DNA of 64,000 bases from Bog-793 sp963761425 (GTDB lineage Bacteria > Actinomycetota > Acidimicrobiia > Acidimicrobiales > Bog-793): NCBI GenBank assembly GCA_963761425.1, contig CAVXGQ010000006.1:1-64000 (forward strand), written 5' to 3'. Each line of letters begins with the position of its first letter. Within the stretch, counting starts at the first letter, position 1. The notes under the pieces are model-generated. The model was not told the DNA's origin and searched no databases. It was given only the letters and a program-made list of their open reading frames with translations. This document shows, in pieces, positions 8,898-18,113 of the stretch. The position numbers were made by a program, and so were the translations under genes.

Positions 8898-9655
8898 CAG
8901 ACTGGCCCTCGCAGTTCGTCGACGTTGTCGGCGACGATGTGACCGTCGAGTAGCTCCACCTGTCGAGGCAGGCGGGCCGCGACAGATCGATCGTGGGTGA
9001 CGACGATGATCGTCGAGCCGTCGCTGTTCAGGTCAATGAACAGATCGAGGATCGCCTGACCGGTCGTCTGGTCGAGGTTGCCCGTCGGCTCGTCGGCAAA
9101 GACGATCTCGGGCTGACCGATGATCGCCCGGGCGATCGCGACTCTCTGGCGCTCTCCTCCCGAAAGTTCTGTCGGTCGCGCGAGCGCGCGGCCTCTTAGA
9201 CCGACGCGGTTGAGCGCGTCGAGGGCGCGCTCCCGTCGCTGCTGGAGTGGAACCCCTGAGTAGAGGAGGCCGTCGCCGACGTTGTCGATCACGCGCTCGT
9301 GTTCGGCGAGGAAGAACTGCTGGAAGACGAAACCGACGCGCGTCGCGCGCAGCGCAGAGAGCTCGCGATCATCGAGCCTGGCCACGTCGAAGCCGGTGAC
9401 GCGCACTATGCCCGATGTCGGCCGGTCCAAGGTGCCCATGAGGTGCAAGAGCGTCGACTTCCCCGATCCAGAGGGGCCGAGGACCGCGACGAGCTCACCG
9501 GCGTTGACGCGCAGACTCACCCGGTCGAGCGCGCGCAGTGACGGCACGCTCGGGTAGACCTTCGTCACCTCGACGAGTTCGAGGACGGGCACACCCGGCG
9601 GTCGCGGTGCGAACGTGTTCGCGACGCTGAGGGCGGGGGCCGATACGGACATCAC
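8897..9655 (-). CDS. MacB-like ABC transporter ATPase
   Basis: Cytoplasmic ATPase of the efflux system, 252 residues. Walker A G-P-S-G-S-G-K-S-T, signature L-S-G-G-E-R-Q-R-V-A-I-A-R-A, and Walker B plus D-loop I-V-F-A-D-E-P-T-G-N-L-D are all intact, with H in V-V-T-H-D-R. The sequence fits the LolD/MacB subclass that works with FtsX-type permeases. It overlaps the adaptor stop by four bases and the permease start by one, indicating tight translational coupling. Confidence 0.95.
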   Translation of the reverse strand: MMSVSAPALSVANTFAPRPPGVPVLELVEVTKVYPSVPSLRALDRVSLRVNAGELVAVLGPSGSGKSTLLHLMGTLDRPTSGIVRVTGFDVARLDDRELSALRATRVGFVFQQFFLAEHERVIDNVGDGLLYSGVPLQQRRERALDALNRVGLRGRALARPTELSGGERQRVAIARAIIGQPEIVFADEPTGNLDQTTGQAILDLFIDLNSDGSTIIVVTHDRSVAARLPRQVELLDGHIVADNVDELRGPV

Positions 9656-11652
9656 AACGACGGGATGACGATGCGCTGGCCAGCGGCAAGGCCGGACCCG
9701 CTCACCTGCACGAGGCCCGCCGCGTCATCGAAGAGTCCGAGCGTCACCGCCACGAGGTAGTGGACGCCGGTCGGGGACACCTCCTCGACGGCGTAGCCGC
9801 CGCCCGACAAGGAGAGCAGCGCGTCGACCGGGACGACGAGCACGTTCCTCACGCTCCCCGTCGTGATCGCGACGTTCACGCTCGCCTGGTCCAGGTTCGC
9901 CGCGAGCTTCGCTTTGGCGAGCGTGACGGTGACGGTGACCGTCGGGGTCTCACCCGTGGCTCCAGTGGGCGTCGTGGCGACCGTGCCGACCGAAGAGACC
10001 GTGCCCGGAATGACCGAGTTGTCCGGCAGCGTCACCGTGACCGGATCGCCCGCCTTCACCTCAGGAGCGAGGTTCGCGTCAAGCGCGATCGAAACGACCG
10101 GCTCGGTTCCGGTCGCCGACAGCACCGGAGATCCCGCCGCCGCGGCCGATCCGAGCGCCGCCGTGACCGTCGTCACGAGCAGCGCCCCGGGCTCGACGAC
10201 ATAATCGCCGAGCGCGACCACGCCGGTCGCAGGAACACCGAGGGAACGCTGCCACGCCTCGACGTCTTGTTGCGTCGCCTTGTCGAAGTGACCCGACGCG
10301 GAGATCCCGGCACCAAAGCCGAGGGCGATCAGGTTCGACTGCAGCTGCGCGACGTCGGCGCCGGTCGACACCCCAAGGTACAGCGCCCGGTACGGAGTGA
10401 CGGTGCCGTAGAAGAGGGGCACCGGCTGGTCATCCAGGGAGTAGACGGACTGTCCGCGAGTGATCGTCTGGCCGACGGACGGAAGCGCGGTGAAGCGCGA
10501 GCCCGGGTTCGTCGACTGCGACTGTGCCTGTTCGAGCGCCTGTTCGTCCTCCACGAGCGTCGTCTCGTCCGCGGTCACCGTCGCCTCATCTTGGTTCACG
10601 GTCGAGCCGTTGTTGATGAGGTCGACGGACAAGGCGTCCCGGGCGTCCTTCAGCGCGTTCTCGTCCTCGGTGACGACGGTGCGCTCCGCGACACATGAAG
10701 ACTCGGAGCTCTCAAAAAGCGCCGTCTGCCCCGTCGTCGTGCCGAGCGAGTTCCAGGCGACGAGGTTGAAGTCGTAGATACGGTCTGGCGTGAGACCGGT
10801 GATCGTCGCCGTGACGGGGACATCGGAGAAACCGTCACCGGCGCTCGTCGCCGGCGTGATTTCGCCGAACGACGTTGACGAACCCCATTCGAAGTAGTAC
10901 GTCGTCGAAAGTCCCTCCGGGTTTACCGTCCCGGACAGGGTTTCCGAGGTCGTCGTGACCGAGCTCGCGCTCCCAGTCGTCACGACCGGAGCCGAGGTCG
11001 TCTGATCCGTCGGTTGATCGGCGACGTCCGATCCCTTCGTGCCCCCGGTCGCGCCGGTCTCCGAACTACTCGAACTGCCCGAGTTGCCCGAGCTCGACGG
11101 CGAGCTCCCGCTGATCGGGGTCGTCACCGTGAGCGACGAAGCAATCGGACACCCAAGGCTCTGGTCCTCGGAGAGCTGCGTGCGCGCCGCTATCAGGGTC
11201 TGATCGTCCGAGTTGACCGTGGCCCTGGCATCGCGGATCGTCGAGGTTCCGGAGGTGCCCTCAAGGCGCTTCGCGACGGTAAGCGCGTTCTCATCGGACT
11301 TCAGCTTCGCTTCGTCGGCCGCGACGGCCTGTTCGGCCTGGCTCACGGCGGTCGACATCGTCCCGATGGGGAGCGACACAGTGTAGGAACCCGAGTAGCC
11401 GAGCGTACCGGTGACCTCGGTCTGCTCGGTAAGCGAGCGCCGTTCGATGGTCGTCATCGCCGTCGGGAAGGAGTTGTCCTTCACCGACCCCGAGGACGTC
11501 GTCGACTTGAACGGGTTGGTGACGCCGATCGTCACCCCGGCGACGATGAGCGCCAGCACGATGAGGGCGACGATCAGCCGTCGGCCCGCGAGACGGGGAC
11601 GACGGAGCACCGCGAGAGGGTCGTTCGCTCCGTGAGCGGGTTGGTTAACCAT
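9652..11652 (-). CDS. Efflux periplasmic adaptor-like protein with inserted FN3-like domain and peptidoglycan-binding domain
   Basis: Membrane-fusion protein of the MacA/HlyD kind, 666 residues, much longer than the usual 350-450. Domain order: membrane anchor (26-44); barrel/lipoyl start; first coiled-coil arm (about 100-165); Ser/Thr-rich linker; FN3-like beta domain (about 222-312); second coiled-coil arm (320-380); lipoyl end; peptidoglycan_binding_1-like unit (about 430-480, L-Q-S-N-L-I-A-L-G-F); beta barrel; C-terminal membrane-proximal domain. C168 and C320 flank the insertion and could form a disulfide at its base. First gene of the exporter operon. An inverted copy of the regulon operator lies 181 bases upstream. 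Confidence 0.85.
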   Translation of the reverse strand: MVNQPAHGANDPLAVLRRPRLAGRRLIVALIVLALIVAGVTIGVTNPFKSTTSSGSVKDNSFPTAMTTIERRSLTEQTEVTGTLGYSGSYTVSLPIGTMSTAVSQAEQAVAADEAKLKSDENALTVAKRLEGTSGTSTIRDARATVNSDDQTLIAARTQLSEDQSLGCPIASSLTVTTPISGSSPSSSGNSGSSSSSETGATGGTKGSDVADQPTDQTTSAPVVTTGSASSVTTTSETLSGTVNPEGLSTTYYFEWGSSTSFGEITPATSAGDGFSDVPVTATITGLTPDRIYDFNLVAWNSLGTTTGQTALFESSESSCVAERTVVTEDENALKDARDALSVDLINNGSTVNQDEATVTADETTLVEDEQALEQAQSQSTNPGSRFTALPSVGQTITRGQSVYSLDDQPVPLFYGTVTPYRALYLGVSTGADVAQLQSNLIALGFGAGISASGHFDKATQQDVEAWQRSLGVPATGVVALGDYVVEPGALLVTTVTAALGSAAAAGSPVLSATGTEPVVSIALDANLAPEVKAGDPVTVTLPDNSVIPGTVSSVGTVATTPTGATGETPTVTVTVTLAKAKLAANLDQASVNVAITTGSVRNVLVVPVDALLSLSGGGYAVEEVSPTGVHYLVAVTLGLFDDAAGLVQVSGSGLAAGQRIVIPSL

Positions 11653-11833
11653 GAATCACGATCCTCCTAGAGACGATAAAACAAGCTCGCTAACAAGCGC
11701 GAGCAGGATCGGCACGACGACGAACCTTACCGAGAAGAGCGCCGGGGGGCGCCTCGCTCGGTCCCACCGTCTCGTCATCGATCATTCTCCTCGCACCGGC
11801 CGCCGTTTAGAACTGACAATGTTGTACACAGCC

Positions 11834-11853
11834 GGCGGTTACACCGCGGTTAC
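11834..11853 (-). promoter_or_regulatory. Direct-repeat operator facing the efflux operon
   Basis: On the minus strand this reads GTAACCGCGGTGTAACCGCC: two (G)TAACC half sites 11 bp apart. The same motif, in the other orientation, lies 26 bp away in front of the response-regulator gene. An 11-bp direct repeat is the classic geometry for OmpR/PhoB-family regulators. Assignment to the neighbouring regulator is inference. Confidence 0.7.
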
Positions 11854-11878
11854 GTCGATCGAGGGCACCAGTCTCGGC

Positions 11879-11898
11879 GTAACCGTGGCGCAACCGCT
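11879..11898 (+). promoter_or_regulatory. Direct-repeat operator upstream of the response regulator (autoregulation site)
   Basis: GTAACC and GCAACC half sites start 11 bp apart (11879 and 11890) and end 57 bp before the GTG start. The flanking AGGCGAAAGA resembles the segment after the other copies and may belong to the core promoter. Confidence 0.7.
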
Positions 11899-11955
11899 AG
11901 AGGCGAAAGATTCCATCAAGAGAACATCTGTCGGAGATTCCCAAGCGAGGAACAC

Positions 11956-12609
11956 GTGCGTGTGCTGGTCGTGGAAGACGACGAGGAACTGGCGGAGAAC
12001 ATCGCCATTGGCCTGAGCCGCGAGGACATGGCGACCGATGTGAGCCTCGACGGACAGTCTGCGCTCGAGCGCGCCCTCGTGAACTCCTACGACGTGATCG
12101 TGCTCGACCGCGACCTGCCGGTGCTGCACGGCGATCGGGTGTGCGAAGAGCTACGGGCGAACGAGGTGCGAGCACGCGTGCTGATGCTCACCGCGTCGGG
12201 TTCGGTCGATGACCGGGTCGAGGGTCTCGGCCTCGGCGCCGACGACTACCTGCCGAAACCGTTCGCCTTCTCCGAGCTCGTGGCCCGCATCCGCGCCTTG
12301 GCGCGGCGGGCGCAACCAGCCGTCGGTCCACTCCTCGAACGCGGCGATCTCGTCTTGGATTCGGCGAAGTACGAGGTTTCGCGGGGTGGCCGTAGCCTCG
12401 ATCTCGCACCGAAGGAATTCGCCGTGCTCCAGTTGCTCCTCGAGGCAAACAGCCGGGTCGTCTCTGCCGAAGAGCTGCTCGAGCGGGCCTGGGACGATGC
12501 AACCAACCCGTTCACCTCCTCGGTGAAGGTCACCATCAGCCGATTACGCGCCAAGCTCGGCGAGCCCCCACTGATCGAAACCGTCTCCCGCACCGGTTAC
12601 AAGATCTGA
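11956..12609 (+). CDS. Two-component response regulator, OmpR/PhoB family
   Basis: 217-residue DNA-binding regulator. Receiver domain 1-115 with acidic pocket E7-D8-D9, phospho-acceptor D51 (V-I-V-L-D-R-D-L-P) and conserved K in Y-L-P-K-P-F. Winged-helix Trans_reg_C domain 125-217 (L-A-P-K-E-F-A-V-L, ending T-V-S-R-T-G-Y-K-I). Starts with GTG behind AGCGAGGA. It is followed after nine bases by its sensor kinase, and it diverges from the efflux operon with two facing operators between. It likely binds the 11-bp direct repeats found here and before three lipoprotein genes. Confidence 0.95.
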   Translation: MRVLVVEDDEELAENIAIGLSREDMATDVSLDGQSALERALVNSYDVIVLDRDLPVLHGDRVCEELRANEVRARVLMLTASGSVDDRVEGLGLGADDYLPKPFAFSELVARIRALARRAQPAVGPLLERGDLVLDSAKYEVSRGGRSLDLAPKEFAVLQLLLEANSRVVSAEELLERAWDDATNPFTSSVKVTISRLRAKLGEPPLIETVSRTGYKI

Positions 12610-12618
12610 GGCGGAACC

Positions 12619-13980
12619 ATGTCTCATCCCGTCATCGCCCAAACGAACACCCGTCGATCGCTGTGGAAGAAGATTTTCCGAAAGCCCCAACCGAGCGTCC
12701 GCTTCCGTCTCACCGCGCTCTACGGCGGACTCTTCGTGCTTTCCGGGGCAGGTCTCGTCACGGTGACGAACTTTCTGTATCGCGCCTTCTCGCCGGTCCG
12801 CTACCAGGTGGCAGTTCAGGGGATCTCCGAGCTAATCGCACCGGTGCGGCTGCCGAAAAATCTGCGGGCGAGTGCACAAAATACCGCCAGCGGAGTACAG
12901 GTCCACTGGGAAAAGGTAGCGTCGAGCGGGTCGCCGGTGCCACAGGGCACCAGCCTCCGGGTATTTCGAGGGCTCGTGACGAACATCGTGCGGTTGAACG
13001 CCCTCGTGCAGCAGAACTCCGACTCGCACGCCGTGCTGTTGTGGTCCGTCGTCGGCTTTGCCGTGATGGCCGTGGCATCGATCGCGCTCGCGTGGTGGCT
13101 TTCGGGGCGTGCGCTTCGGCCACTGCGGGAGATCACCGCCACGGCGAACACCATCTCGGCGACGAACCTGCACGAGCGCCTCGACCTCGACGGGCCCGAC
13201 GACGAGCTGAAGGGTCTCGCCGCGACGTTCAATCGCCTGCTCGGTCGTCTCGAGGTCGCCTTCGACGCCCAGCGGCGCTTCGTCGCTAACGCGTCGCACG
13301 AGCTGCGGACGCCCCTCGCCCGCCAGCGTGCCGTGGCCGAGGTCGCGCTCGCCGATCGAAACGCGACGGTCGGATCACTGCGGTCGAGCTACGAACGGGT
13401 CATCGCCGCCGGAGAAGAGGAAGAGCGTCTCATCGCCGCGCTCTTGCTGCTCGCGCGCAGTGACCGGGGTCTCGCCCAGACCTCACCGGTCGATCTTGAC
13501 GAGATCATCCGGCGGATTGCCGCATCGTTCGTCACGGACGCGCGCGCGAAGGGCGTCACGATCGAGCTGAATCTCCGTGGACCTGCGATCGCCGGTGACC
13601 AGGAGCTCGCCGAGCGGCTCGTCGCCAACCTCGTCGAGAACGCGATCGGGCACAACGTCGCGAACGGATTCATGAAGATCTCGACCGGCGCCGCGGCTGG
13701 AAGAACGCTCCTCAAGGTCGAGAACTCTGGCGCGATCCTCTCCCCCGACGACGTCGAGCGAATCGTTCGGCCGTTCGAGCAGGCCGACGACTCCCGCACG
13801 AGCCACAACGGACGATTTGGCCTCGGTCTCTCGATCGTCGAGGCGATCGCCCACGCCCATAACGCGCGTCTAGAGATCAACGCCCGAGACACGGGTGGCC
13901 TCGCGGTGACGCTCGAGTTTCCAACGGTGGCATCGACCGTGCCTGGCGAGCCGGCCGAACGAGGTTTCCCGACCCACTAG
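12619..13980 (+). CDS. Sensor histidine kinase
   Basis: 453-residue membrane kinase. Helix 1 around 32-52, extracytoplasmic sensor of about 80 residues without cysteine, helix 2 around 136-160, HAMP, then the dimerisation box F-V-A-N-A-S-H-E-L-R-T-P-L with phospho-accepting His near residue 227. Catalytic domain with N-box (L-V-A-N-L-V-E-N-A-I), and G-boxes ending F-G-L-G-L-S-I-V-E. Cognate to the preceding regulator, with a nine-base gap. The ligand is unknown. The adjacent exporter suggests a cell-envelope or antimicrobial stress signal (inference). Confidence 0.95.
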   Translation: MSHPVIAQTNTRRSLWKKIFRKPQPSVRFRLTALYGGLFVLSGAGLVTVTNFLYRAFSPVRYQVAVQGISELIAPVRLPKNLRASAQNTASGVQVHWEKVASSGSPVPQGTSLRVFRGLVTNIVRLNALVQQNSDSHAVLLWSVVGFAVMAVASIALAWWLSGRALRPLREITATANTISATNLHERLDLDGPDDELKGLAATFNRLLGRLEVAFDAQRRFVANASHELRTPLARQRAVAEVALADRNATVGSLRSSYERVIAAGEEEERLIAALLLLARSDRGLAQTSPVDLDEIIRRIAASFVTDARAKGVTIELNLRGPAIAGDQELAERLVANLVENAIGHNVANGFMKISTGAAAGRTLLKVENSGAILSPDDVERIVRPFEQADDSRTSHNGRFGLGLSIVEAIAHAHNARLEINARDTGGLAVTLEFPTVASTVPGEPAERGFPTH

Positions 13981-14229
13981 ATATCGGCGCGCAGCCGATG
14001 AGTTGGTGAACTGCCACCAGTTCGCCGCTGTCACTGGCACGCGCTGGCCGTCGGGAATCATCGGCAAGAGACGGGCGCGCGGGTCTTTCGAAAGCATCGC
14101 GGTCGTGCACATTGGAGCGACGAGCGTGGTCGTCGTTGCGGCGCGGCTCAATCCTCGCTGGAAGCCGGCAAGTGAGGCCGAGGCCGCAATCAGCGGATAA
14201 GGCCCTACGGCATCGATTCGTGCTCCGCC

Positions 14230-14249
14230 GTAACCCCGGTGCAACCGCT
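14230..14249 (+). promoter_or_regulatory. Direct-repeat operator before lipoprotein copy 1
   Basis: GTAACCCCGGTGCAACCGCT, with half sites at 14230 and 14241 (11 bp apart), 43 bp before the ATG. It is followed by GGCATAGAAAG, shared with copy 2. The site probably overlaps the -35 position, as expected for activation. Confidence 0.7.
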
Positions 14250-14292
14250 AATGGCATAGAAAGTTGGTGCAGAAAGAAAGACGAGAGTGTCA

Positions 14293-14879
14293 ATGCGGAT
14301 CAACCGAAGACAGGTGACGACGAGCGCTGCGGCTGTCCTCGCCCTCGGGGTGGTGGCGCTGCTCTTCGCCGCCTGCGGGCGGTCTTCCGGACCGGGGGTG
14401 GCGAGTCTCGGGTCGTCGACCACCACAACCACCTCCCCGGCCGCAGCGTCTTCGAACACCAACAAGACGACTCTAACTACTTGGACGGCGTCAAGTACGC
14501 CCAGTGCATGCGGAGCCGCGGCGTGACGAACTTCCCTGACCCGACGAGCAGCGGCGACTTCCTCGACGAGCGTGGTCTTCTCAACGGCCAGCGCATCGAC
14601 ATCAACTCCGCTGAGTACATCTCGGCCAACAAGGCGTGTACCCACCTGCTGCCAAACGGCGGCCAGTTGACCCCGGCCGAACAGCAAGCTCTAGTCGCCC
14701 AAGCACTGAAGCTCGTCCAGTGCCTGCGCACGCACGGCGTCCCGAACATGCCGGATCCGACGGTCCCGGCGGGCAGCGGAATTGAGATTCACGGTCCACG
14801 GGGGATCGGACCGAATTCGCCGGTGTTCCAAAGAGCGATGGAGGCGTGCCAGTCGCTGACGCCAGGAGGAGGCGGGTAG
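14293..14879 (+). pseudogene. Twin-CMRxHG lipoprotein, copy 1, broken by a dinucleotide frameshift
   Basis: The signal peptide with lipobox (L-L-F-A-A-C-G) and the S-G-P-G-V-A-S-L-G-S segment are in one frame, which stops at 14526. The remainder (N-Y-L-D-G-V-K-Y-A-Q-C-M-R, then L-V-Q-C-L-R-T-H-G-V-P-N-M-P-D-P, ending at 14879) is in another frame. Removing one CT from the CTCT at 14471-14474 restores a single protein matching the 23.6-kb paralogue. It may be a real loss, a slippage-controlled gene or a sequence error. The operator upstream is intact. Function is unknown; the protein would be an exported cell-surface lipoprotein. Confidence 0.75.
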
Positions 14880-15268
14880 ACAGAAGAACCGGCCTATCGT
14901 CGCCGAGCAGGCCTCACCGGACGGGACACCGGGCCCAGGTTCTCGGTGCTCATGGCCCCCGACCGCAACGTCTATTCCGAACGACCGCACCTAGAACGGT
15001 TGCCATCGCAACATGCGGCGTACCGTCAGCGCCGACGCAACAAGGCGAAGACACAACCTTCGATCCATTCGGTGCAGTTGTGCAGCCACGACGAGATGGG
15101 ATGGCATTATCCCCCTTCCGATTTGCGCCACCGTGAACGACGGTTGCCTGGGGCCCCAGCGTGCAAAATCGATTCATGGGGGTGGGCTTCTTCGGCGAGA
15201 CCGTCTCCGAAAGGTTGCAGCCGAGTCGCCCTCCGCCAAGGCCCCACGGTGTCGAATCGCGCTTCGGC

Positions 15269-15288
15269 GTAACCGCGGTGCAACCGCT
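15269..15288 (+). promoter_or_regulatory. Direct-repeat operator before lipoprotein copy 2
   Basis: GTAACCGCGGTGCAACCGCT, half sites at 15269 and 15280. It ends only 19 bp before the GTG start, with GGCGTAGAAAG between. This is the best match to the consensus of the five sites. Confidence 0.75.
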
Positions 15289-15307
15289 CTTGGCGTAGAA
15301 AGAAGTC

Positions 15308-15949
15308 GTGCTGATCAACCGAGGACACCTGGCGGGAACCGCTGTCACTGTCCTCGCACTCGGGACAGTGGTGCTGCTCGTCGCCGCCTGCGGAGCTGCC
15401 TCCGGCCCCGGTGTCGCGAGCCTCGGTTCCACCACAACCACCTCACCGGAGGCCAGTACGAACACGAACGTCGTCGCCGGCAGCAATGGGGCGGCGCCGG
15501 GAGGCGCCACGATCGAGATCGGGGGGACTACCGTCCAGTACTCGCAGTGCATGCGTAGCCACGGGGTGCCGAACTTCCCCGACCCGAATGGACAAGGCGG
15601 GGTCGTCATGCGCGGCATCGACCCGAACTCCCCACAGTTTGCGGCCGCGCAGAAGGCGTGCGCGAAGTATGGAGGCCCCGGGGGCAATAAGCATCCGTCA
15701 GCGGCGCAACAGCAAGAGATGATCGCTCAAGCCCTCAAGTTCTCGCAGTGCATGCGCTCGCACGGCCTCACCGATTTCCCCGATCCGAGTGTCGGCCCGA
15801 ACGGCGGGGTCGGCATCTCGATTAGGGCCGGCAAAACCAGAACCGGCCAGAGCAGCAACTTGAACCCGAACAACCCGCTGTTCCAGACAGCCCAGAAGGC
15901 CTGCCAGGGCATCATGGGGAAAGCTGCCCAACCCGTCCAGGCTCCGTGA
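15308..15949 (+). CDS. Twin-CMRxHG lipoprotein, copy 2
   Basis: 213 residues. Type II signal peptide with lipobox L-V-A-A-C, then the family segment S-G-P-G-V-A-S-L-G-S and a Thr/Ser-rich linker. Module 1 is Q-C-M-R-S-H-G-V-P-N-F-P-D-P with a later K-A-C. Module 2 is Q-C-M-R-S-H-G-L-T-D-F-P-D-P with a later K-A-C. Each module thus has two Cys and one His, which might bind metal or form disulfides (inference). No named family is recognised. Start is GTG behind AGAAAGAAG. It carries the regulon operator directly upstream. Confidence 0.85.
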   Translation: MLINRGHLAGTAVTVLALGTVVLLVAACGAASGPGVASLGSTTTTSPEASTNTNVVAGSNGAAPGGATIEIGGTTVQYSQCMRSHGVPNFPDPNGQGGVVMRGIDPNSPQFAAAQKACAKYGGPGGNKHPSAAQQQEMIAQALKFSQCMRSHGLTDFPDPSVGPNGGVGISIRAGKTRTGQSSNLNPNNPLFQTAQKACQGIMGKAAQPVQAP

Positions 15950-16980
15950 GCGCGCCCACCCTACGGGCGATGCGCTGCTCTTTCGCCTTGAACCTCGCGA
16001 CGCGGAAGCGTCGGCAATATCAGAGCGAAGGGGCCATCCACCGACGCGCCCTTCGAAGTTGACGAAATACCGAATCCGGTCGCTACGACAAACCGCCAAG
16101 GCGAGTCGAAGGACGGGGAGTGAAGAAGTTCCAGGTCATCGCCGATACCGATGACGGCGTCATCCGTGTAGCGCTGCACAGTCACGATTAATAAGCGCTC
16201 CGTCGATGGACCAGGCGAGTACGTCTTCTACGCGGTCTCAGACCCGCGCCAGCGACCGATGGAATCGGCAGGTCGCATCTGCGCATCAACGCGCTCAACG
16301 GCACCTCGGTCAGTCTTCCGACGCTCGTGCCTATAAGCCGAGGGTCGTCCGGGGATTGGCAGGTCGGAGCCGGTGCTGCGCTGTCCGGATATCAGCTCCA
16401 ACCCGGACCAGGACAGATGCCGCGACGGCTCCCAGACGGTGAAAGGTCAGATCTGGAATACCGGCCGCGGCACCTACCGGTCGCTACCTTCGCTTACGCC
16501 AATGGGTGCACTCAAGGCGCCGACCCTCGCTGGAAGCAGAGACCAACGACTCCGGGCCGAGAGCCATAAGTCCACGACGCGAGAGCAGTGCAGCCCCGTC
16601 TTCGATCAATCAGCGAGGACCAGCGAGCCTACGAACGCCCGCTTCCGATTTCGGTGGAGCGAGCCTTCCCCTCGATCAAGTTCTCGGTCGACGGTGACAA
16701 GACCACCGAGAAGATCGAGTCGAGCTCGATCACCTACCGGTGGTCGGTCCTCGGCCGGCCGTGCTCCGGGTCCAACTCGGACCGAGCCGACGAGGCATGG
16801 CTCGGCTTGGTCCTCCGAACCAGACCGGACCGGGGCAGCACGGTCAACTGCCGAGAACTGATCGGATGCCCCGCGGGGCCGCCGTTCCCCTACCGACGAG
16901 GGAGGGTCGCTTCGAACTCCCCGGATTCGGACCCTGCCCTGGCCTCTGGCCGGCCGGACTCACGCCGGCAGACGTCGTCC
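15950..16980 (+). other. About 1 kb without an intact gene
   Basis: Short open frames occur on the plus strand (for example 16588-16860, with A-F-P-S-I-K-F-S-V-D-G-D), but none has clear starts, motifs or a full-length frame. It may be a decayed gene; I cannot name it. Confidence 0.4.
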
Positions 16981-17607
16981 TCACAGGTTCGCCCGCCGGC
17001 GCATCTCGTCAACGGAGAGGTCCGCCACGTAGAGCGGACTCCCGGGCTGATGCTTGCGTCCACCGACGGCAAGGGAGCCCAGGTCGACCGGATCGAAGCC
17101 GATTTGGTCGATCAGCCGGCTGACCAGGCTCTTGGCATCCTCGTCATCGCCTGAGATCGGGATCGCGATCCGGTCCGGTGCGCCAGCCGGACGGGCGCCG
17201 TCCCGCAGATGCTCCCAGTGGATGGCATTGAAGGCCTTGACAATGCGCGCGGCGGGGAGGTGAGCGGCCAGCATCTCGCTCGACGTGGTTTGGTCCTCGT
17301 CGAGTTCTCGGAACTGTCCGTCGCGACTCGGGTAGTAGTTGTTGGTGTCGATCACCACCTTGCCGTCGACGCCTTCAGCCGGAACGTTCCGATACTTGCC
17401 GAAAGGCACCGAAACGACGACGATCTCCCCGAAATGCTCGGCTTCTGCCGCGGTCAACGCCTGGGCGTGGTCGCCCAGCTCGTGAACCAGCGCGGCGAGC
17501 GTTTCCGGCCCGCGGGAGTTGCTGACCGCGACGTCATGGCCGACCCTCACGAAGTGCCGCGCGAGCGTCGATCCAATGTTCCCCGCTCCGACCATTCCGA
17601 TCCGCAT
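16981..17607 (-). CDS. NADPH-dependent F420 reductase-like / NAD(P)-binding oxidoreductase
   Basis: 208 residues with an N-terminal Rossmann fold: M-R-I-G-M-V-G-A-G-N-I-G-S-T-L-A, then V-S-N-S-R-G-P for NADP phosphate recognition. N-A-I and the overall layout match the F420_oxidored (Fno-like) family that moves hydride between F420H2 and NADP+. The start is ATG 17607 behind GAGGAGG; the frame extends upstream, but without similarity. The cofC gene at the far end of the window shows that F420 is probably made. Many members of this family are uncharacterised, so the substrate is open. Confidence 0.8.
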   Translation of the reverse strand: MRIGMVGAGNIGSTLARHFVRVGHDVAVSNSRGPETLAALVHELGDHAQALTAAEAEHFGEIVVVSVPFGKYRNVPAEGVDGKVVIDTNNYYPSRDGQFRELDEDQTTSSEMLAAHLPAARIVKAFNAIHWEHLRDGARPAGAPDRIAIPISGDDEDAKSLVSRLIDQIGFDPVDLGSLAVGGRKHQPGSPLYVADLSVDEMRRRANL

Positions 17608-17753
17608 GGCCCATCCCTCCTCTTTCACATCCGCTTCTTCGCGAGACCCCAACGGCGCGCTGACACCGTCCATTCCCTTGTCACCGGATCGTGGGTCACC
17701 CCCAGGGCGTCTCGGCGCTGGCGGAAGGGTGCCACCGTCGACAAGCTGTTGAG

Positions 17754-18047
17754 GTGCAGGCAGGCGTGCTCACCGTCGAGCTCATCATCGACTCCAGCCG
17801 TTCGCTAAAGGATAAGCGCTCCGTCGTGCGACACCTCCTCGACACGACAAGGCGGCGCTTCGCGGTGTCGGCTTCCGAGATCGGGCACCACGACAAGTGG
17901 AAACGGGCCGAGCTCGGTTTCGCCGTCGTCGCTGCCGACGCCACGCACGTCACCGCGGTGCTCGACGCCGTGGAGCGTTTCGTCTGGGCGCACCCGGAGG
18001 TCGAGGTCGCCTCCACGGAACGCCACTGGATCGAATCTGACCACTGA
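17754..18047 (+). CDS. DUF503 family protein
   Basis: 97 residues from a GTG at 17754. Matches the DUF503 pattern: V-L-T-V-E-L-I-I-D-S-S-R-S-L-K-D-K-R-S-V-V near the N-terminus, R-R-F-A-V-S-A-S-E-I-G near residue 40, then a beta strand and W-A-H-P-E-V-E-V at the end. Members are small ferredoxin-like-fold proteins often beside rbfA and infB, with no established biochemical function. Here it stands alone before an ABC exporter. Confidence 0.85.
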   Translation: MQAGVLTVELIIDSSRSLKDKRSVVRHLLDTTRRRFAVSASEIGHHDKWKRAELGFAVVAADATHVTAVLDAVERFVWAHPEVEVASTERHWIESDH

Positions 18048-18077
18048 TTCCTCGCCCGACACCAGGTGAGAGGGGAT

Positions 18078-18106
18078 TTGACATGATTGTGAGTGATCAC
18101 TAACAT
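18078..18106 (+). promoter_or_regulatory. Consensus promoter with palindromic operator, leaderless start
   Basis: TTGACA at 18078-18083, a 17-bp spacer, and TAACAT at 18101-18106; the ATG at 18114 lies 7 bp beyond the -10. The 10-bp perfect palindrome AGTGATCACT (18092-18101) fills the spacer and touches the -10, where a bound repressor would block polymerase. Confidence 0.7.
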
Positions 18107-18113
18107 CGCCCCG

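Noticed and set aside
9760..10698. Plus-strand 312-codon frame opposite the efflux adaptor
   Set aside because: Shadow of the adaptor; Arg/Asp/Gly-rich translation without motifs.
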